Position numbers and translations under genes: made by a program. A DNA stretch of 64,000 bases from Chara braunii. Lineage: Eukaryota; Streptophyta; Charophyceae; Charales; Characeae. Shown piece after piece: positions 48,061 through 61,669 of the stretch (its first letter is position 1; every line of letters starts with the position of its first letter). Location: the NCBI GenBank assembly GCA_003427395.1, contig BFEA01000165.1, positions 1,599,962 through 1,663,961 of the forward strand, given 5' to 3'. The notes below the pieces were generated by a model. That model did no database searches. It saw only the letters and a list, made by a program, of their open reading frames with translations, and was not told where the DNA came from.

Positions 48061-49735
48061 TTAGCCATACATGCCAAACACCGAGATCCTAGAGTTAAAG
48101 CATAGGCGTGTCAATAAGTTAAACTTATAGACAATGCACACAGATTTAAAAAAACCAAATTAATCTAGTGAAACACATGATCTCAAATAATTTAATACAA
48201 CATATATCAAGAACATTACATATGCAATGTCAAAACTAAACAAACTAAGTATTCTTGAATAGTAATGCATTTTCCATCAAATTCACACTTATGCCTAACC
48301 AAACATCTGCCAATAGTCCCTTTTATGTTTTTCTCACCTTAATTACTACCCAATTTCACTCCCCCACTAATTAATAATAATTAATTTATAAACTAATACA
48401 GTAGGCACAAAGTGTTATTGCTTTGTGAATAAGCAATGGTTATTTGACAAGTTTTTTAATGATTTTATAGTTAAATCATTTTTTCATTTTGGGTACGAAG
48501 TTTTTTTGGAAACTTTAGATAAATGCGCTATTTTCATTTTGGGAGCCTATAAAATGTCAACATTTCAATTTTATTTATTTTTTCGCATAAACATAGGATT
48601 AATATAGATAAGGGGAAGAAGTGTAAGCGTGAGATGCATCGTCTATCTCACAGCTCCCTGCCTCCAGAGTCCCTCCTAGACTCTGATAGAGCTCGAACAA
48701 TCTTGTGGGTTGCCTTTGGTGTCGGTGCGAATACCCTTACAAGGGTATCCGTCCTAGTTTTTACAAGTGACAAAAAATAAGTTTTTGTTCAAAACTTAGG
48801 TGTGTTGTGCAAGACGTAACCAAGTTTTATTTTCGACGAAACTATGGATTGAGTTGAAAATGATAGAGAGTGTGTGGGAACGCAGATTTGAGGCGCGCGT
48901 GATTTATTTTCCTTATTGATGATTATACAGTCGACGCGGATACCGATCAATTTTTATTTTTGAACATACTATGATTAAGTGATTTTTTTTTTTTTCCCAA
49001 TTTGGTTGGCATTTTTTATCGTGATACGTGCATGCTCGTACGGAGGTTTACTTCGTCGACGGTGCGACTTTTGTGTGGTGAATGGAGTGAGTGATGAAAT
49101 AAAAATACGGCTCGAGCCTCCACTCGTTAAAATGAGAGTTTGGTAGATGTGGGTGCGACTAATCGGCGGAGGTGTGACTTTGGAGCGTTTAAGTAAACCT
49201 GCACGCCATGCGGTACCCGTTTATATAAGTGTACACCTGTACAAAACCCAGCCTTGGACCTAGCACTATGAGTTACGTAATGGGGTTTTCATGCAGCATG
49301 TATGTTGATTGAGGTCGGTGAGAGCGGTGCGGCAACATTGGAGCAACTGGAAGGAAACTGATGTCGGACCAAATACCCTTACAAAGGTATTTGACCATGC
49401 TTTTGCAGTTGACACAATGACAACATCAACTACCACGACGGTGTCGGTGTTAAGTAAAAAGTGTGCACACTTTTGCACGAAATTTTGAGACGATTTTCTT
49501 GACCGTTGAGGCCAAGGCAAATCGGTAAGAAGAAATTGGATAAGACATGTAGGTTTGATTTCGATACTCGGTGTTTAAGATCAGTAGTATCACCCCTCGA
49601 TCGTTTAGGCTGAAGGTTCAATTCAATAAAGTCAGGACTAAACGCTCATCCCAGTAGCGGAAAGAGGCCAAGCCTAAAAAAGTCAGGACGCATGTCTTTG
49701 GAACAACGAACGGTAAAAATATGTGGTCGAGGGGT
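48060..49735. other. AT-rich stretch with a repeated dyad; no gene
   Basis: TGTCGG followed by a dyad ATACCCTT-AC-AAGGGTAT (48731-48748) recurs as AATACCCTTACAAAGGTATT (49372-49391). Both are followed by a TTTT-CA-GTGACA-like word. They may be paired ends of an old element. Confidence 0.4.
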
Positions 49736-49737
49736 CA

Positions 49738-50212
49738 ATTGGGTTAATGTTGTGTTGGCCAAGCTTACGACACGCCCGAAAAGTTTAGTGTCTGTATAGT
49801 CTTAGTCAGATAAATTAATACAGGCCCTGACCATATGGTATAGGAAACCATAAAAAGTATAAAATGCCTACAACAACTAAACTAGATCCGATAGCTTAGC
49901 CTAATCCCTTATAAAATAGAGGATGGGCTTGGGGCAATAGGTGGTCCGAGCCCCGATATACTTATATATGAGCAACTCCTATTTTAACTAAAGTAAAAGC
50001 TTACTCAATCGACTTCGGTGCAGATTGTTAGGCGATAAACTGAGGGATCGAATCTGCTCTACCCCTGAGCTAGTTCCTTTTGACAAGGAACTCCACTATG
50101 ATTTCACCCCATTTCGGTCGATTGGGGCTTAAACCCGCGAACTCGAATTTCGGAGTAAGGTGCGATAGTTAGGTCTATGCCTGCTGCTGTAAAGCGGGCC
50201 TGACATTTGACA
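49738..50212 (+). mobile_element. LTR-like segment
   Basis: It starts TGTTGTGTTGGCC and ends near CCTGACA. It contains TATAAAATAGAGG at 49910 and TTATATATGAGC near 49965. The reverse strand carries a tRNA-like word (TAGCTCAGGGGTAGAGC) near 50060-50085. No partner LTR or coding region was found, so a solo LTR or unrelated repeat is possible. Confidence 0.3.
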
Positions 50213-51287
50213 ATTTAGGAAAGTTAGTCGTTATATTTTATTTTATTTTATTCCCTTTATTTTTCGTTAAACTTTATTTTTTATATTTTTTTAATACTAT
50301 TACATTTAATTTTAGTAAACTTATATAAGTTATCGTAATGAAACTGCCTCGATTTCGAGGGAGATTCATACCCGGTAGATCCTCGACATCCCCGTGCGAT
50401 AGCAACACTTTGAACCTAGCCAGTTTGACTCTGCCTAGCATGTGCGGGAACAAGGACGTGAAGCACACGGTATGAGGAGGAAGGTGATCGCGTTGTGGAG
50501 GAAGGCGATCGTGCTGTGGAGGAAGACGAGCGCACGCCTTACAAGGAGGAATACAACCGCATCGTGAAAGATGGACTACCTACGAGAAGGCGGAGGGTAG
50601 TCGAAACGAGGTGGAGAAAGATTGCATTAATGAGCCAGCAAGCATGAGGTGGAGGCGCACATGGGAGTAAAGGTAAATTGCGCAAGAGGGGAAGGGTTGT
50701 GCGACAGGAAAAAAAAGAAGAACGTATAGGGATAAAAAGACGATGACAAGTACAAGCGCAAGCAATAAGGAATGTGCAAACACACGTGGGAAAAGGTTGC
50801 GCTAGAGGAAGAAACCTCATCCTGTAGGTTTTCGGGAGAGCGATTGTAACGTTGTTGAGGTGTTGTATTCGTGCGAGTACTCACATCAGCGCGTTGTCGG
50901 AAGACGGTGCGGCGCAACAGCAAAAAATGACTCGCCGCAGTCAACCCCGCGGTGCGTCTAAATCACGCCTAGGGACGTCCACAGTCATGGTCAAACTAGA
51001 CCCTAGCGCGTCGGTTGGATTTTCCCTGAGCCGAAATCAAGGGAAAGACGGCGCGGCAGTACGGTCTTCCGGGGACCTGAATCGTCCCTCTTGGACTGGA
51101 CCGACGCGACCGCAATGGGCCAATTAGTGGGGTTCGGTCCAAACGGCACCTGAAACGGGCCAAGGGTTAGTGAGATATTCAAGTTTGACCGGACCGACAC
51201 GGCCGCATAACTTGGTCAGAAAAGGAACGGCCCTAAGAAGTCATATAGATGAACAGCCAGACCCGAGTAATTAAGATAGGGTCATGT

Positions 51288-51700
51288 GCTATTTTTAGCA
51301 CGGGACTGACTATTCGTCTCCCAAAGTCGGGCCTGCACCAGTCCCGTTCTAAAATTAGCACAGCCCCACGCTATTTTTAGCGTGGGACTGACTATTCGTC
51401 TTCCGGGGACTGGGCCTGCGCAGGTCCCATTCTAAAATTAGCACAGTCCCACGCTATTTTTAGCATGGGACTGACTGTTCGTCTACCGGTGACTGGGCCT
51501 GCGCCAGTCCCGTTCTAAAATTAGCACAGTCCCACGCTATTTTTAGCGTGGGACTGACTGTTCGTCTACCGGGGACTGACCCTGCCCCAGTCCCGTTCTA
51601 AAATTAGCCCAGCCCCACGCTATTTTTAGCGTGGGACTGACTGTTCGTCTGCTGGGACTGACTGTTCATATCCTAAGGTCGGGACTGCTGCTATTTTTAG
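51288..51700. repeat. 83-bp minisatellite, two hairpins per unit
   Basis: GCTATTTTTAGC occurs at 51288, 51370, 51453, 51536 and 51619, with period 82-83 and a last degenerate copy near 51690. Each full unit has CCCACGCTA-TTTT-TAGCGTGGG (9-bp stem) and GGGACTGG-loop-CCAGTCCC (8-bp stem). Base changes in one arm, such as TAGCATGGG near 51462, partly spoil single copies. Confidence 0.9.
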
Positions 51701-51768
51701 CACAGGCCCGGTCTAGAGTTTGACCACTGCCTCGACCTTGGGACTGCAACACTCAGCCCCGATCACCT

Positions 51769-51794
51769 GGCCTCTCCATTATAAAAGAGAGGCC
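51769..51794 (+). promoter_or_regulatory. TATA box enclosed in a perfect inverted repeat
   Basis: GGCCTCTC (51769-51776), CATTATAAAA, GAGAGGCC (51787-51794). TATAAAA occupies 51780-51786. It sits right after the hairpin array and before the GTGCGC arrays. The strand and any transcript are inferred. Confidence 0.45.
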
Positions 51795-52199
51795 ACGTCA
51801 CCCAAGAAGAGACAGATCAGACAAATCGAGAGCACGCTCACTTGTGGAATGCAACAATGCTGGCAGAACAACAAGTAAGAATCTCTCACACGTGAGGATG
51901 AGGAACGACTGGCGGGGCAGCGAGGAAGGAGAAGGACTGAAGCTACTGCGTTAGAGCAAGTGGGAAGAGGGACGACCAAGCCATGCAAGAAGGAGGTAAA
52001 GGGAAGGGGGTTGCTCGGGGAAGTACGGCGGTCTCAGTCCTCACAAGGGTCACCTTGCTTTCTCCCTCACCTCCTCTCCTCTCATCTTCTTTCTGCTTCC
52101 CTGCTCGCTCTCTTCCCTTTCCTTCTTCTCGCTCGGATGTGTGAGGTCTGTCTAATCCCCCGCGCCCATTGGTTCATGGCACGGTTATGATCTACCGTT

Positions 52200-54150
52200 G
52201 ACCACCCGCCCGCACTGTGCCCGAGGGTCGCCGGTACTGAGCACTCGAGCTCGCCGTGCTCAAGGGCTGAGGATACCGTGTGCCCCCGAGCACCGTGCCT
52301 GAGAGCTGTTGAGATTGGGTACTCACGCGCACTGTGCTTGACGGCAGTTGATACTGTACACCGTACTTAAGGGCTGATACTGTGTACGAAGACTGTTGAT
52401 GCCGAGTCATGCGGTGAACCCTGTCATATTCAGAGTGCTATACTTCGTTGTGTCTAGGCCGAATCTGCCAAGGGTTACATGATCTGTGTATCACTTCATA
52501 TTTTGGGACTTTGTATGAGCAAGCATTTGGCATAGTATTTGGCTGTGCCAATAGGCACTCAAACAGGGCTTGATGATTGGTTGTGCCAATGAGCACTTAA
52601 ACTGAATGATTAGTTGTGCCAATAGGCACTTGAACAGAGTATGATGGTTGGCTATTCGAGTTTCTTGATTCGCTGTACCAAAAGATGATTCGCTGCATAA
52701 TGGTCCAACTGCGACTGTGCACACTCGAATTTAACTGTGACATTGCGCTTTGATCTTGGGTGCCGTGTGCGCACCATGTCTAAGTACCAAGTCTGCGACA
52801 GTACCATATCTGAGCATTCCTCAACAGTGTGCAGAGAACGCACCGTACTTGAGTATCATATCACAGCATTCCTCAGCAGTGCGCAGAGAACGCACTGTAC
52901 TTGAGTATTATATATGAGCATTCCTCAACGGTGCGCAGAGAGCGCACCATACTGGAGTACCATAACTGAGCATTCCCCAACAGTGCGCAGAGAGCTCACC
53001 ATACTTGCGCACTGTGTTTGAGGACCATTTGTGCTATTCGTCAATGTGCGCAGTTACGCACCGTATCTGAGGACCATTTGTGCTATTCGCCACTGTGCGC
53101 AGCTGCGCGCCGTATCTGAGGACCATTTGTGCTATTCGGCACTGTGCGGAGTTGCGCACCGTATCTGAGGACCATTTGTGCTATTCACCACTGTGCGCAG
53201 TTGCATGTCGTAACTGAGGACCATTTGTGCTATTCGCCCCTGTGCGCTGTTGTGGGCCGCACTTGAGGGCCATATCTGAGTTTGCCACTGTGCGCAGTGC
53301 GCGCACCGCACTTGAGGAACAACATCTGAGTATTTCACAGTCTTCCATTGTGCGCACCACACTTAAGGGCTACATCTGAGTATTTCGCAGTTTGCCACTG
53401 TGCGCAGTCTGCGCACCACACTTGAGGACAACATCTGAGTATTTCACAGTTTGCCACTGTGCGCAGTGTGCGAACCGCACTTAAGGGCTACATCTGAGTA
53501 TTTCACAGTTTGCCACTGTGCGCAGTGTGCACACCGCACTTGAGGGCTACATCTGAGTATTTCGCAGTTTGTCATTGTGCGTAGTGAGCGTACCGCACTT
53601 GAGGGCTACATCTGAGTATTCCACAGTTTGTCGTTGTGGGCCGTGTGCGCACCATACTCGAGTGCCATATATGAGTTTGCAACTGTGCGCAGAATGCGCA
53701 CCATACTTGAGGGTCATACAAGGCCACTTCGCAGTTTGTAACTGTGCGCAGCATGCACACTATATACGAGAAGCATATCTGAGTTTCCAATTGTGCGTCA
53801 GCGCACACCACATTAGAAGGTCATTTCTCAGTTTGCGATAGCATCGTACTTGAGGACCATTACGCAACTGTGCGCAGAGAGCGCACCGTACCTGAGAACC
53901 ATAGCTGGGCATTCCGCAACTGCGCAGAGTGCGCACCTAACTTGAACATTCCACAACAGTGCGCAAAGTGCGCACCGTACTTAAAGGCCATTTCTGAGCA
54001 TTGTGCTATTCGCAAGAGCCAGGGCCATTTCAGAGCGTTGTGCTATTCGCAAGGGCCAAAACATTTCTGCTGTAAGCTGTTGCGCACCATGACTGAGAAC
54101 CATCTTCGCAACTGTGCGCTGTTGCGCACCGTGACTGAGGGTCATGCATA
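52200..54150. repeat. GTGCGCA minisatellite region
   Basis: Irregular units of about 45-75 bp centre on GTGCGCAG...TGCGCACC followed by GTACTTGAGG or GTATCTGAGGACCATTTGTG. Many copies form GTGCGCA/TGCGCAC hairpins. The first 0.5 kb is a looser precursor (GTGCTTGAGGGCTGATAC). Cys/His-rich ORFs here come from the repeat. Confidence 0.85.
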
Positions 54151-54319
54151 GCCGATTCGAACCAGAAGCGTCGGTATCCATATCAACTGAGTTTGAGTCT
54201 GCGCACGCTCTGTTGACCAACTCTCATTTAATGACAATAGCGGTCTGGCCCTAAGAGAAGGCTGAGTGATCATCTTGTTTGACTGAACACCGAAGTTGCA
54301 AACAAAAGCATATTCTGAC

Positions 54320-55130
54320 CAGATAATATAAGTGCGCGCCCGCGCGTGCCCAAACCAAATTTTATAGTGTGCGCCCGCGCGCGCCCAGACCAGATATTTT
54401 AAGTCTGCGCTCGTGGGCACCCAGACCAGATATTTTAAGTGTGCCCCCGTGCGCGCCCAGACCAGATATTATAAGTGTGCGCCCGTGCGTGCCCAGACCA
54501 GATTTTACATTTAAAGTGCGCGCCCGTGCGTGCCCAGACCAGATTTTATATTTTAAGTGCGCGCCCGCGCGCGCCCAGGCCAGATATTATTTTTGAGTGC
54601 GCGCCCATGCGCGCCCGAGCTTGGTATTGCAGTCAGAGTGCGCACCTGTGCGCGCCCAAGTTTGGAATAGCAGTAAGAGTACGCGCCCATGCGTGCCCGA
54701 GCTTGGTATTGCAGTTAGAGTGCGCGCCCACTTGGAATAGAAGTAAGAGTGCGCGCCCGTGCGCGCCCAAGCTTGGTATTGCAGTTAGAGTGTGCGCCTG
54801 TGCGCACCCAAGCTTGGAATAGCAGTAAGAGTGCGCGCCCGTGCGCGCCGAAGCTTGGTATTGCAGTTAGAGTGCGCGCCCAAGCTTGGAATAGCAGTAA
54901 GAGTGCGCGCCCGTGCGCGCCCAAGCTTGGAAAAGAGTGCGCGCCCATGCGCGCCCAAGCTTGGCATTGCAGCTAGAGTGCGTGCCCATGCGCGCCCAAG
55001 CTTGGCATTGCAGTTAGAGTGTGCGCCCATGTGCGCCCAGGCTGGATATCATGCGCGCCCAAGTGCACTTGCGCTGGATATGTGTGCGCCCAGGCTAGAT
55101 ATTGTCGTTTGAGTGCAGCCCATGAGCGCC
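54320..55130. repeat. GTGCGCGCCC minisatellite
   Basis: Units of roughly 45-55 bp: GTGCGCGCCCGTGCGCGCCC, then CAGACCAGATATTT-like (first third) or AAGCTTGGTATTGCAGTTAG-like (rest). The alternating purine-pyrimidine GTGCGCGC cores are Z-DNA-prone. The repeat gives ORFs full of APRARP-like peptides that are not genes. Confidence 0.9.
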
Positions 55131-55269
55131 CGAGCATAGGGTTGCTAGCTGGGATGATTTGCCGTCACGCTAGCGGGGAGCATTGGCAGTTCAGTCCCTG
55201 CACAGGTGATTTGGGTCAGTCTGGCCCCAGTACATTCAGCATCTATGACTGGTCCCTGTGCATGAGATG

Positions 55270-55625
55270 TTTTACTGATCAGTTTCTGTTCAGGCGGGCC
55301 TATTTGAGATTGTTGCTGTTCAGTCGGGCCCTTCAGGCGGGCCTACTTGAGATTATTGCAGTTCAGTTGGGCCCCTTCAGGCGGGCCCACTTCTCGAGAT
55401 TGTTGCAGTTTTCAGCCAGGCCCCTTCAGGCGGGCCCTTTCTCCTGAGATAGCTGCTGTTCAGCCGGGCCCATTCAGGCGGGCTTTATATTGAGTTGCTG
55501 TTCAGCCGGGCCCATTCAGGCGGGCTTTATATTGAGTTGCTGTTCAGCCGGGCCCATTCAGGCGGGCCCTATATCGAGTTGTTGTTCAGTCAGGCCATTC
55601 AGACAGGCCTCCACATTGAGTTGCT
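55270..55625. repeat. CCGGGCCC/CAGGCGGGC minisatellite
   Basis: Seven or eight units of about 40-45 bp: GTTCAGCCGGGCCCATTCAG, GCGGGC, then TTTATATTGAGTTGCT or TACTTGAGATTGTTGC. Unit sequence drifts along the array. Confidence 0.9.
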
Positions 55626-55690
55626 GATTGCTATCTGGCCAGGTCTTGGAGGGAGTATTTGCATTAGTGAGAGTGCACCTTCTATCCAAG

Positions 55691-56746
55691 ATGGCCCGTC
55701 GTCGTGAGACTGCCCCTACGTGGGGTAGATTGATTGAGAGGTTCTGCTACAGGCATGTGGGACATCAGAGTTTCACTATCAGGGCTAATGAGTCCTCGAC
55801 CTCGAGACACACGCTCGTGATCACCTATTCGGTGAAGGGGGCAGAGATTGGAGTGAAGGGCACGACATACGATAGGATTGCGGATTACATCTTTCGCAGG
55901 GGGAGCTATTGGAGGGACAACTGGCTACACGTGGTGTTCCCTCGCGTACCTTCAGCACCTGGGGGCGTGCTCTTCGATTTTGATGGATGCAACCCCAAGC
56001 CCCTTAGCGAGTCCCGCAGCAAGGAGAAGAGGCGGAAGGAAGACCGGATCCGGAGAGAGATAGCCAGATCCGGAGTCCCAATCACCACATGCGTATAGAG
56101 ATCAGACACAGATGAGTCGGACTTGGACCCCTGCTCTGTGAGTGACGTTGATCGTGGTGACTATTTCGACTGGGACACTCACAGAGGCTGAGTTTGTGGA
56201 CAGTGACAGGAGCGCTGGAGACCGGTGAGCGGCGAAGGAGGAGAGCGACATTGAGGAGGATCGCATATCTTCTCGTGCGGTACTTACTTGAGGGTGATTG
56301 ACTCCTACATGTCAGACGACCCTAGGTCCAAGACAGTTATCGGTCCCCCGAGAGGGGAGGGTCCGGTCCCATATCTCAGAGATGGCTACAGTCATTTGGT
56401 TGGGACGGACTTTGCTATGCAGGCTTTTCGGAAACCTCTTTACGGAGATCGTTTCCTCGAGGTTTCCTACATCTACTCTGGTGGGAGAGGACGGATTGAG
56501 ATACTGATTGGAGCTTCAGGTGACATCACTCTTGCGGAGGAGCTTTATCTTAGGAGTGTCGCAGACGAGGAAATGGTGAGATGCATGATCTATATCTGCA
56601 AGATTGATCCAACAGCGCTTCTCGATGTCAGCTATGTGGTTCCAGAGTCTATAGTCACGCGGGTTCTCAATGACGAGGTGCCAGACATGGAGTCCCAGAC
56701 AACATCACTCACTCACGAGGGGGTACCGCTTATTATCATTGATTGA
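55691..56746 (+). pseudogene. Broken ORF of unknown family
   Basis: Two open pieces lie in the same frame: 55691-56098 (135 codons, MARRRETAPTWGRLIERF...) and 56288-56746 (152 codons, MRVIDSYMSDD...). The first ends in a basic stretch (SKEKRRKEDRIRREIARSG) before a TAG at 56096. Between them, reading past the TAG and switching frame near 56175 gives a strongly acidic Ser/Asp/Glu-rich stretch. It is broken by a further TGA and another frame change before the second piece. This fits a single former protein of roughly 350 residues with an acidic linker. A simple intron does not repair it. I recognise no domain. Its place just after four minisatellite arrays suggests an element-encoded gene; origin unknown. 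Confidence 0.55.
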
Positions 56747-57291
56747 GGTTCTCTCTTTTCAGTCACTATTGATGTATTACGACATTATTATTTATTAGTG
56801 ACTGCAGCCCTCCAATGGCTGCTCCCTGCATACTCAGTGTACAACTCTTCAGTCTCGTATCTCTGGTCATACTCTTGCAGAGTTTGGTTTCTGGTCTTCT
56901 CATTTCGTCAGTGTCAATTGCTCTATGATGCATGTTTGTTATTTTCCTCCTTATTTTATACAGGTTACACTCAAGGCAGCTTGAAGGACTCCTGAATGAT
57001 AGGGACTCCGGTGACTTTGGGTCTATCCTTTATACGGGGTCAGGTGCAGACGATAAACCCGAACACCTCACTCTAAGCCGTGTCGCCGCTGGCAGGAGGG
57101 ATAGCCCTGACTACTCGACTGTATGACAAAGTGTGACTACCTCTGAGCACACCTCTATTTTTATACCTATCAAAAATCCTGCGTGACAACCTGCCAGTCC
57201 ATCAACCCACTAAGCTCGGTCCGCGGAAGGACATCTCACCGGACCCTTGAAGAAGTGGGGGCGCGATAACGTTCCCTTTGTCTTGGGAGGT

Positions 57292-57868
57292 GTCACGACT
57301 TGGTAAGGAGGCTTTGCGCTCCTTGCCATTCTAGTGGCGCCATGCTGCGGTGGCGCAGGTGGCCTCAGCCCTGCATCCGCTGCTTACCATATGCGAGGGT
57401 GGTAACTTATGGGACGTATGATGCATCCGCCGATAGTGTCGTGAGGTTGGGCTCGTCATCTGCCCGACTTGCTGGAGAGTGCACTTGTGATTGTCGTGTC
57501 CACCATGCTGTCGCCACTGTATGCTGTGCAACAAGACGGATCGTGTTGCGTTGTGGTTCCGTTGCGTACGGATGAGAGATGTCACGACTTGGTACGGAGG
57601 TTCTGCGCTCTTTGCCATCCGGATGGTGCCATGGAGCGGAGGTGCAGGTGACCTCGGCCCTGCATCCCCTGCTTACCATACACGAGGGTGCAAACTTGTG
57701 GGATGTGTGATACATCTGTCGATGACGTCGTGAGGTTGGGATCGTTATTTGGACGACTTATTGGAATGAACGCTTATGATTGTTGTGTTACCTATGTTGT
57801 GGTCTCCGTATGTTGCGCATCGTGACAGAGCGTGTTGCGTTGCAGTTCCGCTCCGTTTGGCGGAAGGT
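57292..57868. repeat. 289-bp tandem dimer
   Basis: Copies start GTCACGACTTGGTA at 57292 and 57581. They are about 80% alike throughout, including CAGCCCTGCATCC, CTGCTTACCATA and CGTGTTGCGTTG words. Confidence 0.9.
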
Positions 57869-58027
57869 TAGGAAGACTATTGTCCTCTGTTTCTCGGGTC
57901 CCGGTTGCACCAAAGAGAGAGAACAGGTAAGTCTCCAATCTCATGGCTGACTTCATAATACTTCCATCGATAGGACGAGCAAAATCGAATGAATCTACAG
58001 CTAAAACGTGAAAATATACACTAGTAC

Positions 58028-59920
<1,893 letters not shown>

Positions 59921-59921
59921 T

Positions 59922-61410
59922 CATATGTTCAAGATCTGAAAATGAATCGGGTGAAGTGGTTGAACATCTGCACATGGGTTGAACCCTGGTTTTAAGCGGT
60001 TCAGCCACTTCACTTCCTTCAAAAACTTCACATGTCTCTAGGCTCGCTTGTTTCAGAATCTCAACCGTGTTCAGGGGTGGCATAGCCACATCTGAAACTA
60101 GTTTCAGATGATTCAACTGCTCAAGTTACTTTGGAAGCTTCATATATCTCCAACTCACATGTTTATCATTTTGTTCATATGTTCAAGATCTAAAAATGAA
60201 TCAGATGAAGTGGTTTAACATCTGCACGTGGGTTGAGTCATGGTTTCTAATGGTCAGACACTTCAACATGTTTCAGAAACTCATGCCTGTTTGGAGGAGG
60301 GATAGTCACGTCAGAAATTGGTTTCAGATGGTTCAACGACTACAGTTTCCTCATAAGCTTTAGATGTTTTCAACTCATGTGAGTTGAGATTGATTTCATA
60401 TGTTCAAGATCTGAAAATGAATCAGGTGAAGTGACTGATCATTTGTACGTGGGATGACCCATGGTTTCAGACGGTTCAACTTTTTCAGTCACTTCAGTTC
60501 CTTCAGAAACTTAAAATGTTTCCAAGCTCACTTGTTTTTGAATCTCAGGCCTGTTCGGAGGTGGCATAGCCACATCTGAAACTGGTTTCAGATGGTTCAA
60601 CCACTTAGTTCCTTCAGAAACTTTAGATGTCTCTAGTTCATATGTTCCTAGTTTTGTTCATATGTTCAAGATCTGAAAATGAATCAGGTGAAGTGGCTGA
60701 ATATTTGCACGTGGTCTGAACCTTGGTTTTAGATGGTTCATACACTTCAACATGTTTCAGAAACTCATGTCTGTTTGGAGGTGGGATAGCCACGTCTAAA
60801 ATTGGTTTCAGATGGTTTAACCACTTCAGTTTCTTCAGAAGCTACAGATGTCTCCAGACTCACGTGTTTTAGAATCTCAGGCCCGTTCAGAGGTGGCATA
60901 GCCACATCTGAAACTGGTTTCAAATGGTTAAGCCACTCCAGTTCCTTCGAAAATTTCAAATGTCTCTAACTCACATGTTTCTAGTTTTGTTCCTATTTTC
61001 AAGATATGAAAATGAATCAGGTGAAGTGGATAAACATCTGCACGTGGGTTGAGCCCTGGTTTCAAACGGTTCAGGCACTTCAGCATGTTTCAGAAATTCA
61101 TGTCTGTTTGGAGGTGGGATAGTCACGTCCGAAATTGGTTTCAGATGATTTGGTCACTTCAGTTCCTTCAAAAGCTTCAGATATCTTCAGATGTGGCTGA
61201 AAGGGGTCGTAAGGCTTGTTTGGAGGTGGCATAACACGTTTTTTTTTTTTTTTTACATGCCTAATTTATCATTAGAACTCGCTCCCTGTTTTTCTGCTCC
61301 CAAGATGCAAACAAATTCAGGGACCGGAAGACCGGTTTGGAGGTGGCATAACCTAAGACACAAACTAGTTTCAGATGGTTCAACCACTTCAATTCCTTCA
61401 GGCAATGAAC
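59922..61410. repeat. Long-period satellite (about 220-335 bp)
   Basis: CATATGTTCAAGATCTGAAA plus ATGAATC marks units at about 59922, 60175, 60397, 60658 and 60990. Each unit also carries GTTTGGAGGTGGGATAGCCA and GAAACTGGTTTCAGATGGTT words. The GAAACTGGTTTC core is palindromic. A last fragment lies near 61330-61405. Unit length varies by deletion. Confidence 0.85.
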
Positions 61411-61443
61411 AAAATAACCAAAGACTCCGTTGTGGGTGGGGAC

Positions 61444-61445
<2 letters not shown>

Positions 61446-61511
<66 letters not shown>
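61446..61511. repeat. (GA)n microsatellite
   Basis: A pure GA run of about 65 bp. ORFs through it are artefacts. Confidence 0.95.
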
Positions 61512-61513
<2 letters not shown>

Positions 61514-61669
61514 TTTCACAGTGTTTATGTTAAGAAGGGCGGAAAACACTTCAAATTGTAACTAGTTATATTCTCAAATGGAGTTATCATGGTCCAGAGA
61601 GTTCCAATAAACCAACGATTGCAATGGGGCAATAATTCATCACTAGTGATGCAAATTGCGTTTATGGAC

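Noticed and set aside
50035-50100. tRNA-like box A and box B words on the minus strand
   Set aside because: TAGCTCAGGGGTAGAGC is followed almost at once by a TTCGATCCC-like word. There is no room for an anticodon arm, so no functional tRNA.
51288-51700. CRISPR-like regularly spaced palindromes
   Set aside because: The intervals between palindromes are themselves repeats and not unique spacers, and the context is eukaryotic.
54369-55112. Overlapping ORFs with ARPSLVLQLECAP-like repeats
   Set aside because: Both strands and several frames are open because of the GTGCGCGCCC repeat. No start or domain.
61191-61565. 124-codon ORF
   Set aside because: It runs through a T-run, satellite sequence and a GA microsatellite.
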